A model generated the notes under the pieces. That model was not told where the DNA came from and made no database searches. It saw only the letters and a list, made by a program, of their open reading frames with translations. Shown in pieces: positions 7,069-13,058 of a DNA stretch of 13,058 nt (the stretch's first letter is position 1; each line of letters starts with the position of its first letter). The position numbers were made by a program, and so were the translations under genes. Source of the DNA: Sporosarcina sp. (GTDB taxonomy: Bacteria; Bacillota; Bacilli; Bacillales_A; Planococcaceae); assembly GCA_029263945.1 (NCBI GenBank), contig JARIDM010000028.1, positions 1-13,058 on the forward strand, read 5' to 3'.

Positions 7069-7782
7069 CTACTTCCCAACTTCCTTGCTTTTTTGAATAA
7101 ACGTTTTAAAAATACGCTTCGAAACATGATCGTCCACTCGTGCGAGTCCTTCTGGATGCCATTGTACGCCGAGGACAAAAGGATGGGTGATGCTTTCAAT
7201 CGCTTCGATGATTCCATCATTTGCACGTCCACTAATGATGAGTGGCTCTGGTACATGTCTAACGGCTTGATGGTGACAAGAGTTTACTTTAATTTGATGT
7301 GCCTCGCTTATTGTTGCTAACAATGTGCCTTGTTCCACTTGGACAAAATGAGATGCATGTGTTGTAGATACTTTCTGGTCATGCTGCAATAAGTCTTCTT
7401 TTTTCTGTGCATAAATATCTTGGTACATATCTCCGCCAAGTGCAATATTCATAATTTGAAGTCCCCGGCAAATGCCTAAAATAGGTTTATTCAACAGCAA
7501 GACCTCTTCAAATAGGTTTATTTCTATTTGATCCCTTGAGGGTTTGACTTCCCCTAATTTTTGGTGGGGTTCTTCACCAAACAAAGTGGGGTCGATGTCA
7601 TCTCCGCCTGTGAGCAATAGGCCATCGAGTAGCGTTGCATATTGTTTTACTTCTTTCGTGGCCCCTACTGGAATAATAATTGGTACCCCCCCCGCCTGAA
7701 TAACCGCATTTACATAGGTATTGTTTAGCACATGCTTCTCATTTTCATCGACATCGGTTGTTATGCCAATAATTGGTTTCAT
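7069..7782 (-). CDS. Class I glutamine amidotransferase-like gamma-glutamyl hydrolase (peptidase C26, PuuD-like)
   Basis: This 237-residue enzyme belongs to the C26/PuuD-type family, whose members hydrolyse gamma-glutamyl bonds such as that in gamma-glutamyl-GABA. The nucleophile elbow GICRG places the catalytic Cys at 105, and WHPE supplies His209 and Glu211. The N-terminal IIGITTD and the TGGDDIDP motif (58-65) are typical. No signal peptide is present, so it should be cytoplasmic. The start ATG has a purine-rich ribosome binding site (AAGGAAGGGG) but lies 38 bases inside the 3' end of the serine hydrolase gene. The true substrate cannot be told; the dipeptidase next to it suggests a small gamma-glutamyl peptide rather than a putrescine pathway, of which no other gene is visible. 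Confidence 0.9.
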   Translation of the reverse strand: MKPIIGITTDVDENEKHVLNNTYVNAVIQAGGVPIIIPVGATKEVKQYATLLDGLLLTGGDDIDPTLFGEEPHQKLGEVKPSRDQIEINLFEEVLLLNKPILGICRGLQIMNIALGGDMYQDIYAQKKEDLLQHDQKVSTTHASHFVQVEQGTLLATISEAHQIKVNSCHHQAVRHVPEPLIISGRANDGIIEAIESITHPFVLGVQWHPEGLARVDDHVSKRIFKTFIQKSKEVGK

Positions 7783-9067
7783 CCTCTTCCCCTTCCTTCA
7801 CATACATTCTTAATCCTACGAGCACTGCCCATGCTTGTTCTGTTTCATCAAAATAAAAGCGCATTGACTTTTCAGTTGGCGTCATCACGAGCGTTTGTTC
7901 ATTGCTCGCACGAAGCATGAACGTTTCGCCATCAATGGATGCTTGGAGCTGCCCGATGACAGCGGAAATAAGTAACGTTGCCCCTTCGCCTGTTTTATAG
8001 GTACCTATGAATTTTGACAACTCGTTTTCTTTCATATAATAATGCGGTTCAATCGAACGCTTTCGATTGACGGGTATGCCAAGTGCCGTATTCGCAGCTG
8101 CTAACCAAATTGCTTCAGCTCTTACGCCCGTTATATTTGTTAGCACTGCAATGACAAGTCCTTTTTCAGGAATGTAGCCAAAATTGGATGAGACACCAGG
8201 TTGACCGCCCCCGTGTTCAACTAACGTAACCCCTGCGTAATCAGGGGTGATTTGTGCTGCATACCCATATGAACTCGTCCCTAGCGTACGGTGTACTGGA
8301 ATACGCATGTTGTGTGTAAACGTGTTGGTTTGGTCCATAAAGATTCGTCCGTACTTTTGCAAATCTGATACTGATGAACGGATTCCTCCACCCACTGCGT
8401 AGTTGCCAAGCGTTGGCCAAGCACATTCAACTGGTTCGCCATCTTTTAAAATATAAGGGGTTGCGACATTTTCAAATTGCTGTAATTCTTCTAAATAAAA
8501 AGTCGTACGGTTCATATTTTGCGGCATGATAATTTCTTTTTTGATAAATTCTTTATAGTTCTCACCCGTGACGCGTTCAATAATGGCACCCAGTAAGAGA
8601 AACAAGTCATTGTTATAACAGAAGTATTCCCCAGGCTTTCCAAGGGGTCGGAATTCTACTTCTTTTAAGTACGCTAAGTGTTGCGTAAAATTCGTTAGGA
8701 ATTCTTTTCTTTTTATCGTTGGCACACCTGTTGTATGTGAAAGTAAATGATGGATTTGAATGTCTTCTGTCAATTGAAGATCCGTAAGTTGAAATTCAGG
8801 GAGATGCTTCTTTACAGCGTCGTTTAGCATTAACGCTTCTCTTTCTGCAAGCATCAGAATCGCAAGTCCAACAAAAGTTTTCGTAATGGAAGCTGTGCCA
8901 AAAATCGTCTCAGGCGTAACCGCTTCTTGTGTCGTTAAGTCAGCTTTGCCAAATCCGCGTTCATAAATCACTTCCCCATCTTCAGAAACCGAAACAGCTA
9001 CGCCAGGTATTTGTTCGTTTTCCATGATTGTTGCTACGTATTTTTCAAACTGACGCCAGTTTCTCAT
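7745..9067 (-). CDS. Beta-lactamase family serine hydrolase (class C / PBP4*-like)
   Basis: This is a 440-residue protein of the serine beta-lactamase/DD-peptidase fold. The three active-site motifs are intact: S60-I-T-K63, Y151-x-N153 and H285-G-G. Residues about 340-430 form a smaller C-terminal beta-rich domain, which many of these esterase/peptidase-like proteins have. There is no obvious signal peptide or anchor, which argues for a cytoplasmic peptidase or esterase rather than a resistance beta-lactamase. I prefer the ATG at 9067 because AAGGGG lies eight bases ahead; GTG at 9076 would extend it by three residues but leaves no spacing for a ribosome binding site. It is the first gene of the hydrolase operon and its 3' end overlaps the C26 gene by 38 bases. 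Confidence 0.88.
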   Translation of the reverse strand: MRNWRQFEKYVATIMENEQIPGVAVSVSEDGEVIYERGFGKADLTTQEAVTPETIFGTASITKTFVGLAILMLAEREALMLNDAVKKHLPEFQLTDLQLTEDIQIHHLLSHTTGVPTIKRKEFLTNFTQHLAYLKEVEFRPLGKPGEYFCYNNDLFLLLGAIIERVTGENYKEFIKKEIIMPQNMNRTTFYLEELQQFENVATPYILKDGEPVECAWPTLGNYAVGGGIRSSVSDLQKYGRIFMDQTNTFTHNMRIPVHRTLGTSSYGYAAQITPDYAGVTLVEHGGGQPGVSSNFGYIPEKGLVIAVLTNITGVRAEAIWLAAANTALGIPVNRKRSIEPHYYMKENELSKFIGTYKTGEGATLLISAVIGQLQASIDGETFMLRASNEQTLVMTPTEKSMRFYFDETEQAWAVLVGLRMYVKEGEEDETNYWHNNRCR

Positions 9068-9096
9068 GTTCAACACCCCTTCTTGCGATATGCTCT

Positions 9097-9126
9097 ATCA
9101 TACACATTATCTGTGTATTTCGTGAA
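9097..9126 (-). promoter_or_regulatory. Possible promoter of the three-hydrolase operon
   Basis: Read on the minus strand, TTCACG (9121-9126) and TATGAT (9097-9102) are spaced by 18 bases about 30 bases ahead of the serine hydrolase start. The -10 matches five of six consensus positions and the -35 four of six. The spacer contains a perfect palindrome described separately. Confidence 0.45.
9100..9118. promoter_or_regulatory. Operator-like palindrome in the hydrolase promoter
   Basis: ATACACATTATCTGTGTAT is a perfect 7-bp inverted repeat (ATACACA and TGTGTAT) around five central bases. It lies between the predicted -35 and -10 boxes and overlaps the -10. It has no U-tract and is the right size for a dimeric repressor. 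No regulator gene lies in the window to pair it with. Confidence 0.4.
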
Positions 9127-9277
9127 ATTCAAATGTTAACGATTTTGATTTTGTTCACTGCGTAACCCAGTACATGACGCGTATGAGAAAAAAGCCAATA
9201 CATGACCACAGCTACGACGATATGGTAGGATAGTCTACGATAAAGAAAAATGAACGACCTACGAGGAGTGCAGACAA

Positions 9278-9877
9278 TTGTTAAAAAAACAAATGGAACA
9301 ATATATAACGGAAGCTTTCGCACAAGATGCTGAAAAGATTGAATTACTTTCTATTGAAAAAAACTATGCTGAAAAACACGACCTGATTCCAGCACAAGTA
9401 AAAGTAATCGAAAAGCCAGCAAACTCACGCTTTGAAAATGCTTATCTAGAGCGTTGCGCCAAAGCAACGGTCGATCTTTTACTAGTAGAAACCCCGAACT
9501 TTTTAGATGATCAAATAGAGCATTTTAAAAAGCGTCCAGAAGAATTTCTCTATCTTGAATCGCCTTTATTTAGCATCTTAGGCGTAGATGCGGTTTCTTT
9601 GGAGCTTGACGATGTATTTGGTACCTACACAGCGATGTTCGGGTTAAAACTTCAAAAGAAATTCGGACCCTTGATTAAAGCATACTTAGATACACATTTA
9701 ACGGGTGAAGAAGGAAAATACAGTGTTGCCTTCTCAGAAAAAGACGGTTTATGGGATATGAATTTTGCATTAAGTTACGCAAAAGGTTTCGCAGAGGACA
9801 TGACAATACGGGAAGCTTATAACCTCATCTATGCCTTTATTTTCACATTGCTCGAAGAAGTAGAAGAAACGGAATGA
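9278..9877 (+). CDS. Hypothetical 199-aa cytoplasmic protein, coupled to a THUMP methyltransferase
   Basis: I do not recognise this family. The protein is soluble and acidic overall, with no signal peptide or membrane helix. It begins with a basic, charged helix-like stretch (LKKQMEQYITEAFAQ). A mixed region around residues 40-110 contains NAYLERCAKATVDLLL, and a conserved-looking segment follows near 125-180 (FGLKLQKKFGPLIKAYLD, DGLWDMNFALSYAKGF). The end is Glu-rich. The start is TTG 9278, preceded by GAGGAG at 9263-9268; the next ATG (9293) is too far from that site. Its stop overlaps the next gene's ATG as ATGA, so it is translated together with a probable RNA methyltransferase and may share its pathway. 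No catalytic motif could be identified with confidence. Confidence 0.8.
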   Translation: MLKKQMEQYITEAFAQDAEKIELLSIEKNYAEKHDLIPAQVKVIEKPANSRFENAYLERCAKATVDLLLVETPNFLDDQIEHFKKRPEEFLYLESPLFSILGVDAVSLELDDVFGTYTAMFGLKLQKKFGPLIKAYLDTHLTGEEGKYSVAFSEKDGLWDMNFALSYAKGFAEDMTIREAYNLIYAFIFTLLEEVEETE

Positions 9878-10815
9878 GCCCGTCATCATATATCTATACG
9901 TATGTGAGACACGGGGACGAAGTCGAACTCGCTAAATTGGAGATGCGTTCATTCTTTGGAACAGATACAGCATCCAATGTGTTAACAAGCGCTGTTGCAA
10001 TACATCCAAGTCGCAGTCCATTTATGAAAGAACGATTGGAGATTTTATTTGAAGCTGATTCTTGGAAAGACTTAATCGAACAAGTAAAGCAACTAGACAC
10101 ACAAAATGCGACATTTAAAGTCCACTGTATAAACACGATGAAACTTCGATCCACGGAAAAAATTGACCATAAAGACCGTAGACAACTAGAGCGTGAAATC
10201 GGCTTAGAAATTAACGGCGAGCCAAATTTACTCCAACCTGAAATCATTTATGGATTTATGTCTGTAGACGATAAGTGGTATTTCGGAAACTATCTCGAAA
10301 GCGAATCTGTGTGGTTTCGTCATCAGAAAAAACCACATAGTTATTCCACTGCGCTCAGTACGCGTGTAGCCAGAGCCGTTACGAATATTGCTGTACCGAA
10401 TCCAGAGGGTTTAAAAGTCATCGATCCTTGTTCAGGCATTGGCAATGTACTTGTTGAAGCGTTGTCTATGCAAATAGACATTGTCGGACGTGATATTAAT
10501 CCGCTCGTCATTAAGCCTGCACAGGAAAACATTGCATATTTTGGACTATCAGGAGAAGTGACCGCTGGACCGATTGCTGAAGTTGTTAACCATTATGATG
10601 TGGCCATTATTGATATGCCCTACAATATTTTTTCCGAGGCAACTCCCGCGGATCAGTTGGCTATTTTACGACATGCACGCCGAATTGCAGACCGCGTTGT
10701 TGTTGTGACAATTGAAACGATCGACCACATGATGGCTGAAGTTGGCCTCTCGATTATCGATAGATGTGAAGCCAAAAAAGGTTTGTTCATCAGACAAGTC
10801 CTAGTTTGTGAATGA
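9874..10815 (+). CDS. TRM11/RlmL-type THUMP-associated SAM-dependent methyltransferase
   Basis: This 313-residue protein is a predicted RNA N2-guanine-type methyltransferase. The N-terminal half (about residues 55-120) resembles the THUMP RNA-binding region that precedes the catalytic domain in TRM11-like enzymes. The Rossmann domain starts near residue 160. Motif I is D184PCSGIGNVL, an acidic SAM-ribose site follows in GRDINP (205-210), and the catalytic motif IV is D247-M-P-Y250. Known N2-guanine enzymes of this group normally have [DN]PPY, so the Met replacing the first Pro is a small departure. Substrate could be tRNA or rRNA. The gene overlaps the preceding hypothetical gene by four bases (ATGA) and has no strong ribosome binding site of its own, which indicates coupling. 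Confidence 0.85.
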   Translation: MSPSSYIYTYVRHGDEVELAKLEMRSFFGTDTASNVLTSAVAIHPSRSPFMKERLEILFEADSWKDLIEQVKQLDTQNATFKVHCINTMKLRSTEKIDHKDRRQLEREIGLEINGEPNLLQPEIIYGFMSVDDKWYFGNYLESESVWFRHQKKPHSYSTALSTRVARAVTNIAVPNPEGLKVIDPCSGIGNVLVEALSMQIDIVGRDINPLVIKPAQENIAYFGLSGEVTAGPIAEVVNHYDVAIIDMPYNIFSEATPADQLAILRHARRIADRVVVVTIETIDHMMAEVGLSIIDRCEAKKGLFIRQVLVCE

Positions 10816-10860
10816 GAACAGAAAATACATTTTTTATCGTTCCCTGTCGGAGGTGTTGAA

Positions 10861-11058
10861 ATGAAAAAAGAACAAATCGCATTGCTTAAACAATCTCTTA
10901 TTTTTGGTGTTGTTTTCTTTATTGTTTTTAGTTTAATGAGTGCCTTTACAAGTTTTAAGGCAGCATGGTTTGAGATTATCGTGATTTCAGTTGTCGCAGC
11001 CATCTTTTTATATGTGATGAATTACCTTGCATTACAACGAACAAAAAACAAAGACTAA
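10861..11058 (+). CDS. Small two-helix membrane protein (65 aa)
   Basis: This is a short protein with two predicted membrane helices at about residues 12-32 and 36-56. A basic N-terminus (MKKEQ) and a basic C-terminus (QRTKNKD) flank them, so both ends are probably cytoplasmic. I cannot assign it to a named family. The gene is supported by a strong GGAGGTG ribosome binding site at 10849-10855, five bases from the ATG, and by a terminator after its stop. It starts 45 bases after the methyltransferase and is probably the last gene of that transcript, though the AT-rich gap could hold a weak promoter of its own. Confidence 0.75.
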   Translation: MKKEQIALLKQSLIFGVVFFIVFSLMSAFTSFKAAWFEIIVISVVAAIFLYVMNYLALQRTKNKD

Positions 11059-11075
11059 TCGAAGGAAATAGCTAG

Positions 11076-11133
11076 AAAAACAGAGATTCGCTCGCAAACC
11101 TTTTAACAGGTGCACGAGGAATCTCTGTTTTTT
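11076..11133. terminator. Bidirectional terminator between the small membrane protein and the aldo/keto reductase
   Basis: A long stem pairs 11076-11094 with 11115-11133 (AAAACAGAGATTC and its complement, with one unpaired G, then CTCG with CGAG) around a loop of about 20 nt. An A-run precedes it and TTTTTT follows, so it can stop transcription from both convergent genes. Confidence 0.85.
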
Positions 11134-11158
11134 CATCTCTAATCTAATAGTACTTTTT

Positions 11159-12007
11159 TTAATCAAACTCTTCGTATTCGTTCGGATGCTGTCCTTCTAC
11201 CCTTCCAGGCTCCCCTTTATCCAAAGAATCGATTTTTTCGAGCTCTTCGGCTGTTAATTCAAAATCGAAGACATTGAGGTTGGCTTTTTGATGGTTGTAA
11301 GACGCTGATTTCACAATCGGCAACACATCATTTTGTAAGTTCCAACGAATAATTACTTGTGCAGGTTCTTTGTTGTATTTTTCCGCAATCGATTTAATGA
11401 CCTCATTCTGAAGTACGTCATTTATTTCACGACCTAAAGGACTCCAAGCTTCCGTGACAATCCCACGACTCCAGTTGGCTTCAACGAGTTCTTTATTATT
11501 AAAATAAGGATGACGTTCAATCTGATTTGTAGCGGGGGCAACGCCTGTTTTTTTAATGATACGATCCAAGTGTTCTGGTAGGAAGTTTGACACCCCAATC
11601 GTCCTGATAAGCCCAAATTTTTGTGCATCGACTAATGCTTGCCAAGCCTCTTCATAGTGGTCTTGCTTCGGGTTTGGCCAATGCACTAAGTACTTGTCAA
11701 AGTACGTAATGCCAATGCGATAGAGCGATTCTTGGATCATTTGGATCGCTTTGTCATACGTATGTGCAGCACCTGGTAATTTTGAGCTGATGATCAATTC
11801 TTCTCTCGGAATAGAGGTTTGTCGAATCGCTTCACCGACCATTCCCTCGTTGTTGTAATTTGTAGAGGTGTCAATCAGTCTATAGCCTGCTTCAATCGCA
11901 GTTAAAATGCTAATGACTCCGTGCGCACCATTAATATGCACCGTTCCTAAACCAATAGACGGTAAACTTGTTCCATCATTTAAACGAAATGTTTTGATAT
12001 TGTCCAA
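11159..12007 (-). CDS. Aldo/keto reductase
   Basis: This 282-residue NADPH-dependent carbonyl reductase has a TIM-barrel fold. The catalytic tetrad is complete: Asp46 and Tyr51 in IDTSTNYNNEG, Lys76 in SSKLPG, and His109 in LVHWP. GVSNF and the NQIERHPYF region support the family. It resembles the Bacillus YvgN/YtbE group, which reduces glyoxal, methylglyoxal and other aldehydes; the physiological substrate is not readable from sequence. The start is TTG 12007, chosen because AAAGGAG lies about ten bases ahead and the alignment with the family begins at once. A sigma-B-like promoter stands 42 bases upstream, suggesting induction by general stress. It is divergent from the short-chain dehydrogenase. 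Confidence 0.9.
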   Translation of the reverse strand: MDNIKTFRLNDGTSLPSIGLGTVHINGAHGVISILTAIEAGYRLIDTSTNYNNEGMVGEAIRQTSIPREELIISSKLPGAAHTYDKAIQMIQESLYRIGITYFDKYLVHWPNPKQDHYEEAWQALVDAQKFGLIRTIGVSNFLPEHLDRIIKKTGVAPATNQIERHPYFNNKELVEANWSRGIVTEAWSPLGREINDVLQNEVIKSIAEKYNKEPAQVIIRWNLQNDVLPIVKSASYNHQKANLNVFDFELTAEELEKIDSLDKGEPGRVEGQHPNEYEEFD

Positions 12008-12048
12008 TTTATTTACACTCCTTTTAAATCACTATTTGTGTTTATTAT

Positions 12049-12073
12049 TTTCCCTGATTCACACGAACTAAAC
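12049..12073 (-). promoter_or_regulatory. Sigma-B-like promoter of the aldo/keto reductase
   Basis: On the minus strand GTTTAG (12068-12073) and GGGAAA (12049-12054) are spaced by 13 bases. The general-stress sigma-B consensus is GTTTWW, 12-15 bases, GGGWAW, so only the last base of the -35 departs. The transcript would start some 35 bases before the TTG. Assignment is by consensus only. Confidence 0.5.
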
Positions 12074-12093
12074 ACAGACAGTGGAATGAATAT

Positions 12094-12105
12094 TACTTTA
12101 AAGTA
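12094..12105. repeat. Perfect 12-bp palindrome in the divergent reductase/dehydrogenase intergenic region
   Basis: TACTTTAAAGTA is a perfect palindrome in the 206-base region between the two divergent genes. It lies upstream of both predicted promoters. It could be a regulator-binding site, but an AT-rich palindrome of this length can also occur by chance. Confidence 0.3.
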
Positions 12106-12137
12106 TTGTTTTAACAGCCTCGTTATTGTGTTTTCAA

Positions 12138-12165
12138 TTGATTCAATGCCACAATAGCTTATAAT
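12138..12165 (+). promoter_or_regulatory. Sigma-A-type promoter of the short-chain dehydrogenase
   Basis: TTGATT at 12138-12143 and a perfect TATAAT at 12160-12165 are spaced by 16 bases, about 50 bases upstream of the TTG start at 12214. Confidence 0.6.
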
Positions 12166-12213
12166 AAGTGATGTAAACGATGAGCACAGAGATTCGGAAG
12201 GATGTGTTGAATT

Positions 12214-12906
12214 TTGATTAAAAAAATAGCGGTCATTACAGGTGCTGGAAGCGGTTTAGGGGCTTCATTGGCTAAGAAATATGCGAACGACGACTATCAC
12301 GTTTGTTTAATAGGCAGAACGATCGAGAAATTAGAACGCACTGCAAAAGCGTTATCTAATGTAAATTATTCAATTTTTTCAGTAGACATATCATCTAAAA
12401 AAGAAGTATCGGCTGTATTTTCTACCATTAAGGAAACGTTAGGATCCGTTGATGTTCTCGTGAATAACGCAGGGGTTGGTGTGTTTGACGTAGCAGAAAA
12501 TTTAGAAGAAGATGCGGTCCATCAGATGATTGACATTAACTTAAAAGGTTCAATTTTCTGTACGCAGGAAGTTCTGGCAGATATGAAAGAAAGAAATAGC
12601 GGCAGTATTTTAAACGTTGTCTCCACAGCAGGATTAGAAGGAAAAAGTACAGAGTCTGTCTATTGCGCAAGTAAATTTGGAATGCGTGGGTTCCATGAGA
12701 GTCTTCTCGTAGAACTTAAAGATACGGACGTTCACGCTTTCGGCGCATACATGGGAGGCATGAACACCAATTTCTGGGAAGGTATTTTAGACGAGTCTAT
12801 CACTTCTGGACTTATGGATCCCGAAGACATTGCAGACATTATCTACCATAATGCATCGTTAAGAAAGAATTTGAATGTCGATCAAGTCGTCATTAAAAAC
12901 CACTAA
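12214..12906 (+). CDS. Short-chain dehydrogenase/reductase (SDR family)
   Basis: This 230-residue classical SDR oxidoreductase uses NAD(H) or NADP(H) on an unknown alcohol or carbonyl. The cofactor motif G10-A-G-S-G-L-G16 and NNAG (84-87) are present. The catalytic set is Asn109, Ser137 in VVSTAG, and Tyr150 with Lys154 in YCASK. The usual PGxVxT loop after the active site reads GGMNTNFW, and the C-terminus is short, so the protein is at the small end of the family. The start is TTG 12214: the ATG at 12202 is in frame but meets a stop after two codons, and GGAAGGA at 12196-12202 lies about eleven bases ahead of the TTG. It has its own promoter and is divergent from the aldo/keto reductase. 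No terminator is evident after it. Confidence 0.9.
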   Translation: MIKKIAVITGAGSGLGASLAKKYANDDYHVCLIGRTIEKLERTAKALSNVNYSIFSVDISSKKEVSAVFSTIKETLGSVDVLVNNAGVGVFDVAENLEEDAVHQMIDINLKGSIFCTQEVLADMKERNSGSILNVVSTAGLEGKSTESVYCASKFGMRGFHESLLVELKDTDVHAFGAYMGGMNTNFWEGILDESITSGLMDPEDIADIIYHNASLRKNLNVDQVVIKNH

Positions 12907-13058
12907 GTGAGTCAATCTCATAATGACCATAGCGTACTGCGACCACGCAACCTATTGTTCAGAAACGGTTCACCCCGACGATATATTGCGTTAGCGTAGC
13001 AATCAAACGCGATTATGAAAATGATTAAAGTTCAGCATAAGTTAACAATTCGGCTCGA

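Noticed and set aside
7745..9067. Beta-lactamase resistance gene
   Set aside because: The SITK, YNN and HGG motifs fit the broad serine hydrolase family. There is no signal peptide, and the operon partners are peptidases, so antibiotic resistance is not supported.
9129..9323. Minus-strand 64-codon frame in the divergent intergenic region
   Set aside because: It overlaps the ribosome binding site and start of the + strand gene at 9278, and it covers the direct-repeat region. I saw no convincing start or family.
10653..11003. Minus-strand 116-codon frame
   Set aside because: It is antisense to the methyltransferase end and the small membrane protein; its Thr/Ile/Ser-rich composition is typical of a shadow.
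12984..13003. ATTGC / GCAAT inverted repeat after the dehydrogenase as a terminator
   Set aside because: The stem is only five pairs around a long loop and is not followed by a T-run.
13015..13058. Possible start of another gene (MKMIKVQHKLTIRL, open to the right edge)
   Set aside because: The residues resemble the N-terminus of some sensor kinases or chemoreceptors, but only 14 codons are visible and there is no Shine-Dalgarno sequence. More sequence to the right would decide it.

Overview
The window looks like chromosomal DNA from a low-to-moderate-GC, endospore-forming Firmicute of the order Bacillales. The evidence is a gerA/gerB/gerC-type germinant receptor operon, a collagen-like repeat protein of the exosporium type, strong AGGAGG ribosome binding sites, frequent TTG starts and U-tailed intrinsic terminators. 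The protein style suggests a relative of Sporosarcina, Lysinibacillus or Planococcus rather than B. subtilis itself, but that is an impression, not a placement. I see no rRNA, tRNA, IS element, phage module or CRISPR array, and no gap between genes exceeds about 210 bases.

Layout, left to right. (1) 2-286 is the 3' end of a collagen-like Gly-X-Y gene, followed by a terminator. (2) 404-2172 is a three-gene + strand operon: a lipoprotein joining a ComEC-type metallo-beta-lactamase domain to a ComEA-type helix-hairpin-helix domain, a DUF3006 protein, and a YvlD-like four-helix membrane protein. It ends in a perfect 11-bp terminator. (3) 2361-6102 is a tricistronic spore germinant receptor operon (A, B and C subunits) behind a sigma-G-like promoter. 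A bidirectional terminator separates it from the convergent genes that follow. (4) 9067 down to 6142 is a minus-strand operon of three hydrolases: a beta-lactamase-fold serine hydrolase, a class I amidotransferase-like gamma-glutamyl hydrolase, and an M19 membrane-type dipeptidase. A palindrome sits inside its probable promoter. (5) 9278-11058 on the + strand holds an unrecognised 199-aa protein, a TRM11/THUMP-type methyltransferase coupled to it by an ATGA overlap, and a 65-aa two-helix membrane protein. A bidirectional terminator follows. (6) 12007 down to 11159 is an aldo/keto reductase with a sigma-B-like promoter. It is divergent from a short-chain dehydrogenase at 12214-12906. The last 150 bases carry no confident gene.

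How the parts relate. The collagen-like protein and the Ger operon are both spore-associated: one at the surface, the other in the inner membrane, where nutrients trigger germination. The three-hydrolase operon plausibly breaks down small peptides with gamma-glutamyl or D-residue linkages, perhaps from cell wall turnover; this is inferred from family chemistry. The MBL-HhH lipoprotein is probably a surface DNA-binding hydrolase. The two oxidoreductases look like carbonyl or stress housekeeping.

I found no clear undescribed defence or mobile system. The points most worth a second look are a terminator-like hairpin inside gerC, the stop-start junction of gerA and gerB in one frame, the three-hydrolase operon with its operator-like palindrome, and the unknown protein coupled to the THUMP methyltransferase.
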